DNA of 64,000 bases from Gemmatirosa kalamazoonensis (GCF_000522985.1 NZ_CP007128.1:1224220-1288219), one strand, 5' to 3'; counted from the first letter of the stretch, positions 16,786 through 25,033 are shown. Translations and numbers: made by a program. The notes: a model not told the origin generated them from the letters alone.

Positions 16786-16986
16786 ATGCACGCTCGCACG
16801 CTCACGACCCGGAAGCGGAACGAATGCGCATGCGCGTGCGAATGCGGGTGCGAATGCGCGCGCGCGCGCGCGGACGGCCGGGGACGACGCGTCGATGTCG
16901 ATGACGCGATTCGCCACAGACGCGATCCCTTCCCCGGCCGCTCGCCCAGAGCGGCCGTTCTGTTTTCTCACGGAGGCGTCCCATGA
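16786..16986 (+). CDS. Cysteine-rich leader peptide of the cys operon
   Basis: A 66-codon frame between the SAM-II terminator and cysH. Codons 14, 16, 18, 20, 22 and 24 are all TGC (peptide ECACACECGCEC), six Cys in eleven codons. Its stop overlaps the cysH start as ATGA (16983-16986), so leader translation could couple to cysH. The Cys run ends 17 nt before an RNA segment that can pair in two exclusive ways (16875-16968). Cys-codon leader ORFs that sense cysteinyl-tRNA supply are known in mycobacteria, and classical attenuators use the same logic. Against: no Shine-Dalgarno is visible before ATG 16786, and the frame runs through the terminator. Confidence 0.6.
   Translation: MHARTLTTRKRNECACACECGCECARARADGRGRRVDVDDAIRHRRDPFPGRSPRAAVLFSHGGVP
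16875..16968 (+). promoter_or_regulatory. Attenuator: antiterminator and second terminator before cysH
   Basis: CGGCCGCTC (16935-16943), a GCCCA loop and GAGCGGCCG (16949-16957) form a perfect 9-bp terminator stem followed by TTCTGTTTT. Upstream, CGGCCGGGGA (16875-16884) is a perfect 10-bp complement of TCCCCGGCCG (16931-16940), which includes the first six bases of the terminator's 5' arm. The two stems therefore exclude one another. A ribosome stalled on the Cys codons (16825-16857) would leave 16875 onward free and favour read-through. CCTCCG at 16755 could also pair with the cysH Shine-Dalgarno CGGAGG at 16971. Confidence 0.7.
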
Positions 16987-17690
16987 CCATGCACGACGCC
17001 GACACCCTGCGACACCTGCATCCCGCGGCGATCCTCGCGTGGGCGGTCGAGACGTTCCGCGGCCGCGTGGCGATGACGATCAGCTTCGGCGGACCCGGTG
17101 TCGTGCTCGCGCACCTGCTGAGCCGCATCGACCAGACCGTGCCAGTGATCTTCCTCGACACCGGCCTGCTGTTCGAGGAGACGTACGCGTTCCGGCAGCG
17201 GTTCGCCGAACGCTACGGGCTGCACGTGGTCGACGTGCGACCCGCGGAAGATCCGGGGCCGCTGTACGAGACGGACCCCGACCGCTGCTGCACGATCCGC
17301 AAGGTCGATCCGATGGCGCGCGCGCTCGGCGACTACGATGCGTGGGTGAGCGCGATCCGACGCGACCAGGGCGAGTCGCGCCGCGACGTGGAGGTCGTCG
17401 AGCAGCACGAGGTCGACGGGCGCCCGCTGCTCAAGGTGCACCCGCTCGCGCACTGGGACCGCGCGACGGTGTGGCGCTACATCGTCGAGCACGAGATCCC
17501 GTACCACCCGCTGCTCGACCGCGGCTACACGAGCCTCGGCTGCTGGCCGTGCACGCGGCGCACGCACGCCGGCGAGGGCGAGCGCGCGGGGCGCTGGAGC
17601 GGCCGGGCGAAGACGGAGTGTGGGCTGCACACGTTCACGGCGCGCGCGTCTGCGCCAGCCACCACGAGCCTAACGGAGGCCAGGCCATGA
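16983..17690 (+). CDS. cysH: Assimilatory adenylyl-sulfate (APS/PAPS) reductase
   Basis: 235 residues, ATG 16983 with GGAGG seven bases upstream. It reduces (phospho)adenylyl sulfate to sulfite. The PP-loop-type motif MTISFGGPGVVLAHLL sits near residue 35. CCTIRK (Cys about 102-103) and CWPC (about 187-190) are the four [4Fe-4S] ligands of the bacterial APS-reductase type, and ECGLH near the C-terminus carries the catalytic Cys. The first gene of the operon, it overlaps the sulfite reductase gene by ATGA and is controlled by the SAM-II and Cys-leader region. Confidence 0.95.
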   Translation: MTMHDADTLRHLHPAAILAWAVETFRGRVAMTISFGGPGVVLAHLLSRIDQTVPVIFLDTGLLFEETYAFRQRFAERYGLHVVDVRPAEDPGPLYETDPDRCCTIRKVDPMARALGDYDAWVSAIRRDQGESRRDVEVVEQHEVDGRPLLKVHPLAHWDRATVWRYIVEHEIPYHPLLDRGYTSLGCWPCTRRTHAGEGERAGRWSGRAKTECGLHTFTARASAPATTSLTEARP

Positions 17691-19372
17691 CCGACGTCAC
17701 GGACGATACCGCGACCGACGACCGGAAGGAGACCGCGGCACAGCGCGTCGAGCGCATCAAGCGCGAGAAGGCGCCGTGGTCGATCATGGACGACATCCGC
17801 CGCTACGCACGGGAGGGCTTCGCGTCGATCCCGGTCGAGGACCTCGGCGTGCGCTTCCGCGCGTGGGGGCTGTACACGCAGGGCGACGGGCGGGGCACGC
17901 GCGGCGAGGAGCAGCCGTTCTTCATGATGCGCGTGCGCACGCCGAACGGGCTGCTCACGTCGGCGATGGTGCGCACGATCGCCGACCTCGCCGACCGCTA
18001 CGCGCGCGGCGCCATCGACATCACGAACCGGCAGAACTTCCAGCTCCACTGGCTGCGCATCGAGGACATCCCGACCGTGTGGGATGCGTTGTCGAGCGTC
18101 GGGTGGACGAGCCAGGGCGCGTGCGGCGACAACACGCGCACCGTCACCGGCTGCCCGCTCGCCGGCGTGGACCACGAGGAGCTGATCGACGCCTCGCCGA
18201 TCGCGCTCGCGGTGGACCGCTTCCTCAACGGCAACGCGGACTACGCGAACCTGCCGCGCAAGTTCAAGATCACGATCACCGGCTGCGCGCACTGGTGCAC
18301 GTATCCCGAGATCAACGACGTCGGCGCGACGGCCGTGCGGCGGGCCGACGGCGTGGTGGGCTTCCACGTGCGCGTCGGCGGTGGGCTCTCCACGCGTCCG
18401 CATCTCGCTGTGAAGCTTCCCGCGTTCGTGCTGGCGGAGCAGCTGCCGGAGGTCGTGAACGCGATCGTCGGCATCTTCCGGGACTCCGACGAGCTGCGGC
18501 AGAACCGCGCGAAGGCGCGGATGAAGTTCCTGTTCATCAACCACGGCTGGACCGCGGACAGCTTCCTGGCCGAGATCGAGCGGCGCGTCGGCTACTCGCT
18601 CGCGCCGGCGGTCGAGGAGCACCCGCCGGAGGGACGCTACCGCGACCACCTCGGCGTGCAGCCGCAGAAGCAGCCGGGGCTCCACTACGCGGCGTTCTCG
18701 GTGCTCTCGGGGCGCATCGATCCCGAGCGGCTGCGCGCGGTGGCACGGCTCGCCGACACGTACGGCGACGGCTCGCTGCGGCTCACCGCGACGCAGAACG
18801 TCGTGGTGCCGAACATCCCCGCCGAGCGCCTGACGGCGTTCGAGGCGGAGGCGGCGGTGGTGGGCGCGCTGCGGTCGTCGCCGTTCCAGCGCGGCACGGT
18901 GTCGTGCACGGGCTCGGAGTTCTGCAAGCTCGCGATCGTGGAGACGAAACAGTTCAGCATCCGACTCGCGGAGGCGCTCGAAGCGCGGCTCCCCGGCTTC
19001 TCGGAGTCGATCAAGCTGCACGTCACCGGCTGCCCGAACGCGTGCGGCCAGCACTGGATCGCCGACGTGGGGCTGCAGGGCGTGTTGCTGAACCAGGGCG
19101 GCGAGCAGGTGGAGGGGTTCGATGTGTTCGTGGGCGGTGGCCTCGGCGCGCACAGCGCGACGGCGCACCGCGTCGGCTTCCGCGCCTCGGCGGACGCGCT
19201 TCCCGATGCGCTGGAGCGGCTGTTCTCCGTCTACGACGCGGAGCGCGACGGCGACGAGTCGTTCCGCGAGTGGACGTCGCGCGTGGGCGACGCGGCGGTG
19301 AAGGCGGCGCTCGCGGGCGTGCCGGCCGCGCCGAGCCTGCCTAACGCGAAGGCCGTGGCGGTGCCGGCATGA
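17687..19372 (+). CDS. Ferredoxin-dependent sulfite (nitrite/sulfite) reductase
   Basis: 561 residues from ATG 17687 (ATGA overlap with cysH). Duplicated ferrodoxin-like/sirohaem domains: NRQNFQLHWLRIEDIP in the first half, RLTATQNVVVPNIPAERL in the second. The [4Fe-4S]-sirohaem ligands are in CTGSEFCKLA (Cys near 407 and 413) and TGCPNACGQ (near 448 and 452). Sulfite rather than nitrite is inferred from its position between cysH and sirohaem synthase. It would take six electrons from ferredoxin to make sulfide. A GCCTAAC word overlaps its ribosome-binding region. Confidence 0.92.
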   Translation: MTDVTDDTATDDRKETAAQRVERIKREKAPWSIMDDIRRYAREGFASIPVEDLGVRFRAWGLYTQGDGRGTRGEEQPFFMMRVRTPNGLLTSAMVRTIADLADRYARGAIDITNRQNFQLHWLRIEDIPTVWDALSSVGWTSQGACGDNTRTVTGCPLAGVDHEELIDASPIALAVDRFLNGNADYANLPRKFKITITGCAHWCTYPEINDVGATAVRRADGVVGFHVRVGGGLSTRPHLAVKLPAFVLAEQLPEVVNAIVGIFRDSDELRQNRAKARMKFLFINHGWTADSFLAEIERRVGYSLAPAVEEHPPEGRYRDHLGVQPQKQPGLHYAAFSVLSGRIDPERLRAVARLADTYGDGSLRLTATQNVVVPNIPAERLTAFEAEAAVVGALRSSPFQRGTVSCTGSEFCKLAIVETKQFSIRLAEALEARLPGFSESIKLHVTGCPNACGQHWIADVGLQGVLLNQGGEQVEGFDVFVGGGLGAHSATAHRVGFRASADALPDALERLFSVYDAERDGDESFREWTSRVGDAAVKAALAGVPAAPSLPNAKAVAVPA

Positions 19373-20880
19373 GCGCCACGCCTCGCTACTATCCGGTGAT
19401 GCTCGACCTCACCGGGCGGCTCGCCGTCGTGGTGGGCGGCGGCGCCGTGGCGGCGCAGAAGGCGCGCGAGCTGGCGGAGGCGGGCGCGCGCGTGCGCGTC
19501 GTCGCGCCGGAGGTCGGTCCGGCGATGGCGGAGCTGTCGGGCGTGGTGACGCTCGAGCGGCGCGCGTACCGCGAGGGCGATCTCGCGGGCGCCGCGATCG
19601 CGGTGGCGGCGACGGACGATCGCGCGGTGAACCACGCGGTGTGGGAGGAGGCCGAGGCGGCGCACGTGCTGCTGAACGCGGTGGACGACGTGGCGCACTG
19701 CCACTTCATCGCGCCGTCGGTGCACCGCGAGGGCGACATCACGGTGACCGTGTCGACGGCGGGCCACTGCCCGACGCTCGCCGTGCGGCTGCGCGAGCGC
19801 ATCGCGCGCGTGGTGCGCCGCGAGCACGGCGAGTTCGCGCGGCTCGCCGGTGCGCTGCGCACCGACATCGCGCGGCGCGTGCCCGACTTCGCGGCCCGGC
19901 GCGCGCTCTGGTACCGCATCGTCGACTCGGACGCGATCGACGCGGTGCGGCGCGGGGAGACGGACGAGGCGCTGCTGATCATCGAGCGCCTCGTGCGGGA
20001 GGCCGAGCGTGGAGCGTGGAGCGTGGAGCGTGGAGCGCCCTTCGCTGCCACGCTCCACGCTCCACGCTCCACGCTCGGCGTGGTCCATCTGGTCGGCGCC
20101 GGCCCGGGCGACGCGGAGCTCATCACGATGCGCGGCCTGCGGCTGCTCCGCTCGGCCGACGTCGTCGTGTACGACCAGCTCGTCGGCGCCGAGCTGCTGA
20201 CGTACGCGCGGCCCGACGCGCGGCTCGTCTGCGTGGGGAAGCACGGGCACGGCGCGTTCACGCCGCAGCAGGACATCGACGCGCTGCTGATCGCGGAGGC
20301 GCGCGCGGGGCGGCGCGTGGTGCGGCTCAAGGGGGGCGATCCGTTCGTGTTCGGGCGCGGCGGGGAGGAGATGGCGGCGCTGCGCGCGGCGGGGGTGCGG
20401 TGCGAGGTGGTGCCGGGGGTGTCGTCCGCGGTCGCGGCGCCGGCCGCGGCGGGGATCCCGCTCACGCATCGCGCGCTCGCGTCGGGATTCGCGGTGGTGA
20501 CGGGCCACGAGTGCGGCGAGGGCACGCGACTCGACTGGAGCGCGCTCGCGCGCGTGCCGACGCTCGTCGTGCTCATGGGGCTGCGCGCGCTGCCTAACAT
20601 CGTTGGGCGCCTCGCGGCTCACGGCCTGGACCTGGACACGCCTGCGGCGGTCGTGTCGCGCGGCACGCTCCCCGATCAGCGCGTGGTGACCGGGACGCTG
20701 GCGACGATCGCCGATCTCGCCGCGGCGGCGGATCTCGCGCAGCCGGCGACGCTCGTGATCGGCGAGGTCGTCCGGCTGCGCGACGCGGGCCGCCTAACGA
20801 CCGGGCAGCGCGAGCGCGACGAGGGAAGTGTTCGCGCCGGCGCCGGTGGCGAACACGATGTACTGCTTCCCCTGGTGTAG
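19369..20880 (+). CDS. cysG: Sirohaem synthase: precorrin-2 dehydrogenase/ferrochelatase fused to uroporphyrinogen-III methyltransferase
   Basis: 503 residues. Residues 1-210 form a Met8/CysG-N domain (YYPVMLDLTGRLAVVVGGG, NAVDDVAHCHFIAPS, VSTAGHCPTLAVRLRE). Residues about 235-475 form the SUMT domain (VHLVGAGPGDAELITMRGL, DVVVYDQLV, RLKGGDPFVFGRGGEE, VVPGVSSAVAAPAAAGIPLTHR). Between them a tandem-unit hairpin is translated as the linker ERGAWSVERGAPFAATLHAP. It supplies sirohaem for the upstream reductase (ATGA overlap). The last 29 residues overlap the convergent PQQ dehydrogenase gene by 87 nt, unusual for both. Confidence 0.92.
   Translation: MSATPRYYPVMLDLTGRLAVVVGGGAVAAQKARELAEAGARVRVVAPEVGPAMAELSGVVTLERRAYREGDLAGAAIAVAATDDRAVNHAVWEEAEAAHVLLNAVDDVAHCHFIAPSVHREGDITVTVSTAGHCPTLAVRLRERIARVVRREHGEFARLAGALRTDIARRVPDFAARRALWYRIVDSDAIDAVRRGETDEALLIIERLVREAERGAWSVERGAPFAATLHAPRSTLGVVHLVGAGPGDAELITMRGLRLLRSADVVVYDQLVGAELLTYARPDARLVCVGKHGHGAFTPQQDIDALLIAEARAGRRVVRLKGGDPFVFGRGGEEMAALRAAGVRCEVVPGVSSAVAAPAAAGIPLTHRALASGFAVVTGHECGEGTRLDWSALARVPTLVVLMGLRALPNIVGRLAAHGLDLDTPAAVVSRGTLPDQRVVTGTLATIADLAAAADLAQPATLVIGEVVRLRDAGRLTTGQRERDEGSVRAGAGGEHDVLLPLV
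20005..20076. repeat. In-frame tandem-unit hairpin, GAGCGTG family, inside cysG
   Basis: The left arm 20005-20037 repeats GAGCGTG four times and the right arm 20048-20076 repeats the complement CACGCTC four times around a 10-nt loop. It sits precisely at the boundary between the two enzymatic domains and keeps the frame open, so it either replaced a linker or fused two formerly separate genes. Confidence 0.9.
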
Positions 20881-22953
20881 GAACGTCATCGGCACGGCGG
20901 TGGTGCGCGACGGGATCGTGACGGCGCCGACTTGCTTGCCGGTGGCCTTGTCGACCGCGTAGAGCTGCGGCGGGCCCGGAGGCGCGAAGGAGCGGCCGGT
21001 GCCGTAGATGACGAGCGTCTTCGTCGTGATCACCTGCGGCTGGCCGCGCCCGCCCGTCGACGGCGGGAGCTGCACGCCGGCGAACAGCGGGTCGGTGGTG
21101 GTGACCGGGAGCAGCTTGCCGCCGCTCGGGATCCACCACGCCTTGTCGCCGGAGTTCATGTCGTACGCCGTGACGCCGCCTAACGGCTTCGGCTTCAGGA
21201 TCGACACGCCGCCGATCATCGTGCCGCTCGAGCGCCCCTCGAAGCCGCCGATCGGCCCCTTCGGCGGCGTGTAGCCCGGCGGCGCGGGGAGCGCGCCGAG
21301 CAGGCCGCAGCTGTCGTGCACGGAGCTGTAGCGGAACTCGGAGCACGGATCCTTCTGCACCTGGATGGTGCTCAACCCACTCTGCGCACCGACGTAGAGC
21401 ATCCCCGTCTCCGGGTCGGCCGCGGCGCCGCCGTCGATGTTCACCCCGCCCGACGCGCCCGGCGCGTACCACGAGCAGCGGTAGCCGCTCTTCCCCGTGC
21501 CGTCAGCCAGCGACGCGGGGATGAAGTACGGTCCCATGCGGCAGCGCTGCGCGAGCTTCAGCGCGGAGTCGCGGATCGCCGGCGTGTAGTCGATGAGGTC
21601 CGCCTCCACGAGCCCCTGCTGCGCGTACGGCGCGGGCTTCGACGGGATCGGCTGCGTCGGCGACGTCTCCTCGCCCGGGATCTCGCTCTGCAGCACCGGC
21701 GTCTCCACGATCGGCCAGATCGGCTCGCCGGTGGCGCGGTCGAACGTGTAGACCCACCCCTGCTTCGTCGTCTGCGCGACGACGCGGCGCCGCGCGCCGT
21801 TCACCGTCACGTCGAGCACGTTCGGCGACATCGGCGTGTCGTAGTCCCAGATGTCGTGGTGCACCATCTGGAAGTGCCACTTCCGCTGCCCGGTCTTCAC
21901 GTCGATGGCGACGAGCGAGTTGCCGAACAGGTTGTCGCCCGGTCGGTGTCCCCCGTACTCGTCCATGAGCGGCATGCCGACGGGGATGTAGACGAGGCCG
22001 AGCTCCGGATCGGCGGCATACGTCGCCCACGGGTCGTTCTTGCCGACGCCGTCGGTGCCCAACTTCGTGCCCTTCTTCCACGACGCCGCGCCGAACTCCC
22101 CCGCCTGCGGCACGAGGTCGAACTTCCACAGCTGCTTCCCGGTGCGCACGTCGAAGCCGCGCACGACGCCGGGGAGGTTGTGGGCGCGGATGGGGTAGTA
22201 GCCGTGGATCGACGAGTTGCCGACGACGAAGACGTCGCCCACGACGATCCCCGGCGAAGAGCTCGCGATCTGGCCCAACGCGGGGTCGATGCCGACGGTG
22301 CCGTCGGCGCCGGTGCGCGTGCGCGCGTTCCACCGCTCGCCGGGGCGCGCTCGGCGCGCGGGCGCGGCGTCGGAGACGATCAGCTCACCGGTGTCGTCGA
22401 CGGCGAGCGGCACGAGCGGGAGGCCGAGCCCCTCCATGAGATCGACGACGCCACCCTTGCCGAACTTCGGGTCGGGGACGCCGGTGCGCGCGTCGAGCGA
22501 CGCGAGGTGATAGCCGGGGGTGACGACGAGGACGCGCTCGTTAGGCCCATCGGTCCAGTACGCGAGCCCGCGCCCGGCGAACCGGCGCGGCGCCTTCTGC
22601 CAGCGGATGCCCTCGTCCATCCCCCACTTCCATAGCGTCTTCCCCGTCGCCGGGTCGACGGCGAACGCCATGCGCCGATTGGTGGCGACGGTGAACAGGC
22701 GCCCGTTCGCGTAGAGCGGCGTGGTGCGGTAGTACTCGTCCTCGCCGTACGGGCCGGCGTTCCACTGCCACGCGACCTTGAGCGAGTCGAAGTTCGCGGC
22801 GGTGATCTGGTCGAGCGGCGAGTAGCGCGTGCTCCACGCGTCGGCGGCCCAGTAGCGCCACTCGCCCGGCGGATTGCCGCGAGCGGGCTGCTGCGCTGCG
22901 GCGACGCTCGGCGCGGCGACGAGCAGGAACGTCAGGGCGAGACGTCGGAGCAT
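20794..22953 (-). CDS. Periplasmic PQQ-dependent dehydrogenase (quinoprotein)
   Basis: 719 residues with signal peptide RRLALTFLLVAAPSVAAAQ. It is an eight-bladed beta-propeller with repeated quinoprotein tryptophan-docking segments (GKTLWKWGMDEGIRW, GKQLWKFDLVPQ, GQRKWHFQMVHHDIWDYD). HHDIWDYD and PTQPIPSKPAPYAQQG are typical of membrane-associated glucose-dehydrogenase-like quinoproteins. No N-terminal membrane domain and no cytochrome domain are present; the cytochrome c gene just upstream on the same strand is the likely electron acceptor. The exact alcohol or sugar substrate cannot be read. Confidence 0.9.
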   Translation of the reverse strand: MLRRLALTFLLVAAPSVAAAQQPARGNPPGEWRYWAADAWSTRYSPLDQITAANFDSLKVAWQWNAGPYGEDEYYRTTPLYANGRLFTVATNRRMAFAVDPATGKTLWKWGMDEGIRWQKAPRRFAGRGLAYWTDGPNERVLVVTPGYHLASLDARTGVPDPKFGKGGVVDLMEGLGLPLVPLAVDDTGELIVSDAAPARRARPGERWNARTRTGADGTVGIDPALGQIASSSPGIVVGDVFVVGNSSIHGYYPIRAHNLPGVVRGFDVRTGKQLWKFDLVPQAGEFGAASWKKGTKLGTDGVGKNDPWATYAADPELGLVYIPVGMPLMDEYGGHRPGDNLFGNSLVAIDVKTGQRKWHFQMVHHDIWDYDTPMSPNVLDVTVNGARRRVVAQTTKQGWVYTFDRATGEPIWPIVETPVLQSEIPGEETSPTQPIPSKPAPYAQQGLVEADLIDYTPAIRDSALKLAQRCRMGPYFIPASLADGTGKSGYRCSWYAPGASGGVNIDGGAAADPETGMLYVGAQSGLSTIQVQKDPCSEFRYSSVHDSCGLLGALPAPPGYTPPKGPIGGFEGRSSGTMIGGVSILKPKPLGGVTAYDMNSGDKAWWIPSGGKLLPVTTTDPLFAGVQLPPSTGGRGQPQVITTKTLVIYGTGRSFAPPGPPQLYAVDKATGKQVGAVTIPSRTTAVPMTFLHQGKQYIVFATGAGANTSLVALALPGR

Positions 22954-23025
22954 CGATGCGGTCCTCGTCGGGATTCTCTTCGTGGCGTCTCACGACTCCG
23001 CGTCGGAGACGGCTCCTCGCGTGGA

Positions 23026-23095
23026 GCGCGGATTGCGCGGATCGCGCGGATTCACGCCGATCCGCGTGATCCGCGTGATCCGCGTGATCCGCGTT
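23026..23095. repeat. Tandem-unit hairpin, GCGGATCAC family
   Basis: The left arm repeats GCGCGGATT/c three times and the right arm repeats GATCCGCGT four times in the opposite sense. It lies between the cytochrome c stop (23098) and the PQQ dehydrogenase start (22953) within a same-strand gene group. The remaining gap, 22954-23025, shows nothing else. Confidence 0.85.
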
Positions 23096-23097
23096 CC

Positions 23098-23613
23098 TCA
23101 CGAAGACGGTGGCTTCTTCGCGGGGCCGCGCGCCGGCGCACCGACCTCGATGCGGACGTCTTTCACCGCGTCGGCATCCGGCGGCAGCTCGCTCTCCCCA
23201 GCGGGGAGCTTGTTCATCTTGAGGAGATAGGCCACGACGTCCGCGTACTGCTGCGGATCCAGTCCCCCGGGATCGTTCTTCGGCATCTTCGTGCTCACGA
23301 AGCCGAGCAGGTCGCCGACCGTCTTGCCCTTCCACCACGTGGCGAACGTGACACCGGTGTGTGACGCGGGGGTGTGACATGACTTGCACGACATCACGTA
23401 CACGTCCGCACCGCGCTTCGCCTGCACCTCCGTGTAGACCGCGGAGCGTGTCGTGCGTGCCGCGGGCGTGTCCTTGGCAACGGCTTGCGCCGAGAGGCGA
23501 GATGCGAGGACGAGAAGGAGCATGAACCGCAGCGGACGCAGAGGACGCAGAGGAGAACCAATTCGTCGCTGGTTTCCTCTGCGTCCTCTGCGGTTCAAAT
23601 GTGCTTCACTCAT
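23098..23613 (-). CDS. Periplasmic cytochrome c
   Basis: 171 residues if it starts at ATG 23613, which overlaps the HupE-like stop as ATGA and has GGTGGAGG upstream. ATG 23523 (141 residues) is the alternative but has no ribosome-binding site. The signal core is FMLLLVLASRLSAQ, haem motif CKSCH (VYVMSCKSCHTP), probable axial Met in TKMPKNDPGGLDPQQYADVVAYLL. From 23613 the first 30 residues include RRGRRGNQRRIGSPLRPLRPLR encoded by a tandem-unit hairpin, so the element lies between start codon and native signal peptide. Likely electron partner of the PQQ enzyme. Confidence 0.85.
   Translation of the reverse strand: MSEAHLNRRGRRGNQRRIGSPLRPLRPLRFMLLLVLASRLSAQAVAKDTPAARTTRSAVYTEVQAKRGADVYVMSCKSCHTPASHTGVTFATWWKGKTVGDLLGFVSTKMPKNDPGGLDPQQYADVVAYLLKMNKLPAGESELPPDADAVKDVRIEVGAPARGPAKKPPSS
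23524..23597. repeat. In-frame tandem-unit hairpin, CAGAGGACG family
   Basis: Left arm 23524-23560, right arm 23570-23597, ends GAACCGCAG/CTGCGGTTC, tip ACCA/TGGT. The left arm has three units and the right two, so unit number can change independently in each arm. It is translated within the cytochrome c N-terminus if the coupled start is used. Confidence 0.88.
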
Positions 23614-24956
23614 CGCGCCTCCACCTCGCGCCCGCCGCGCGAGAGCCGCTCGGCCAGCGCCGACATCGCCCACAGCATCAGCACGACGACGAGCAGCAGC
23701 GCCGCGACGCGCATGGTGCCGGCGACGAACGCGCGGTCGAGCGCGGGCCAGGTGAATCGGTACTCGCGGAGCGCGCTCCACCGGTCGAGCATCCAGTGCC
23801 ACGCCGTATGTCCGACGAGCGCGGAGCCGAGGATCACGCCCCCGCGGCGCGGCACTCGGCGGAAGAGGAGCGCGAGCAGCGGCACGGCGACGGCGATCGC
23901 GGCGAGCTGGCCGAGCTCCACGCCGGCGTTGAACGCGAGCAGCGCCGTCGGCAGGTGCGAGCCGGCGAACTGCATCGACTCGCGGAGCGCGAACGAGAAC
24001 GCGAAGCCGTGCACGAGCCCGAAGCCGAACGCCACCGCCCACCGCCGATCGAGCCGGGTGCCCAACGCGTTCTCGCACGCCATGTACACGATCGACGCCG
24101 CGACGAGCAGCTCGACGAGCCGCGGGAACCAGAGCGCATCCGGCGCGAGCCCGAGCGCGCTCGCCGCGAGCGTCACCGAGTGCGCCGCGGTGAACGCCGT
24201 CACCACGCCGACGAGCGGCCGGATCCGTCCGAGCGGGAGCACGAGGCAGAGCACGAACAGCAGGTGATCGACGCCGCCGAGGATGTGCCTAACGCCGAGC
24301 GACAGGAAGGAGAGCGCGGCCTGGTGCCAGCGAGGATCGAGGCGCACGAGCCCCGGGTCGCCGCTCCACGTGAACGCGCGCTCGGCGCCGTCGGGCGGCA
24401 GGAACCGCAGCGCCGTCGTCGTGTGCAGGCCGAGGTGCGCGAGCGCCGGGCGGAGCGACAGGCGCGCATGGTCCGACGGCACGTCGTACTCGATCGCGAC
24501 GTCGAGCATCGCCTGGCGCCACGGAAGCGCGGTCGCCGATGCCAGCGGTGGGCCGATCGTCTCCGCGAGCGCGGTCTCGAACCGCTCGAAGCTCCGGTCC
24601 GACGGCAGCGACGCGCGCGCCGCGGTGACGCGCGGCATGAGCCTAACGTCGTCCGCGCGCAGCTCCAGCCCGCCGGCGACCCACAGCTCGGCCGCGTCGC
24701 GCAGCGCGCGATCGAGCTCCGGGCGCGCGAGGTCGAGGTACACGCCGTCGCGCAGCGGGAGCCGCACGTCACGCATCGCCTCCAGCGGCACGCGCACGAC
24801 GACGCGCAGCAGCCGACCCTGCGGCTTCACGAACGCGAGGATCGCCACGCGCGCCGGGATCTCGTGCGCGAGCGCCCGGCCCGCGGCCACCGCGAGCGCG
24901 AGGCCGAGCAGGAGGAGGCGTACTGGACGACGTCGAGAAATGCGGGATAAGATCAT
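23610..24956 (-). CDS. HupE/UreJ-like membrane protein with N-terminal extracytoplasmic domain
   Basis: 448 residues from ATG 24956. Signal peptide VRLLLLGLALAVAAGRALAHEIP is followed by about 200 residues of beta-rich periplasmic domain. A C-terminal HupE/UreJ_2 membrane domain of some seven helices follows, with GGVDHLLFVLCLVLPLGR, TAFTAAHSVTLAASALG, ENALG and AFGFGLVHGFAFSFAL. The His/Asp residues in the helices resemble HupE metal (Ni/Co) permeases, but this long form has no proven substrate. Grouped with cytochrome c and PQQ dehydrogenase, it may serve metal or cofactor supply to the periplasmic oxidase chain (inference). Confidence 0.85.
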   Translation of the reverse strand: MILSRISRRRPVRLLLLGLALAVAAGRALAHEIPARVAILAFVKPQGRLLRVVVRVPLEAMRDVRLPLRDGVYLDLARPELDRALRDAAELWVAGGLELRADDVRLMPRVTAARASLPSDRSFERFETALAETIGPPLASATALPWRQAMLDVAIEYDVPSDHARLSLRPALAHLGLHTTTALRFLPPDGAERAFTWSGDPGLVRLDPRWHQAALSFLSLGVRHILGGVDHLLFVLCLVLPLGRIRPLVGVVTAFTAAHSVTLAASALGLAPDALWFPRLVELLVAASIVYMACENALGTRLDRRWAVAFGFGLVHGFAFSFALRESMQFAGSHLPTALLAFNAGVELGQLAAIAVAVPLLALLFRRVPRRGGVILGSALVGHTAWHWMLDRWSALREYRFTWPALDRAFVAGTMRVAALLLVVVLMLWAMSALAERLSRGGREVEAR

Positions 24957-25033
24957 GGTCCGTCGGTCCGCGAACTTACAGCGCGCGCACCGCGCAGCAA
25001 CCTCGCCCCGCCCCGCCCCGCAGGAGGAGCTCG

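Noticed and set aside
16861-16870. Z-DNA-type regulatory element in the CG dinucleotide run
   Set aside because: The run is only about 14 nt and lies in the leader ORF; short CG runs are common at this GC content, and the codon-level explanation is stronger.
17525-19168. 547-codon minus-strand reading frame
   Set aside because: Antisense of the sulfite reductase gene, whose cofactor motifs are unmistakable. High GC suppresses stop codons on the opposite strand.
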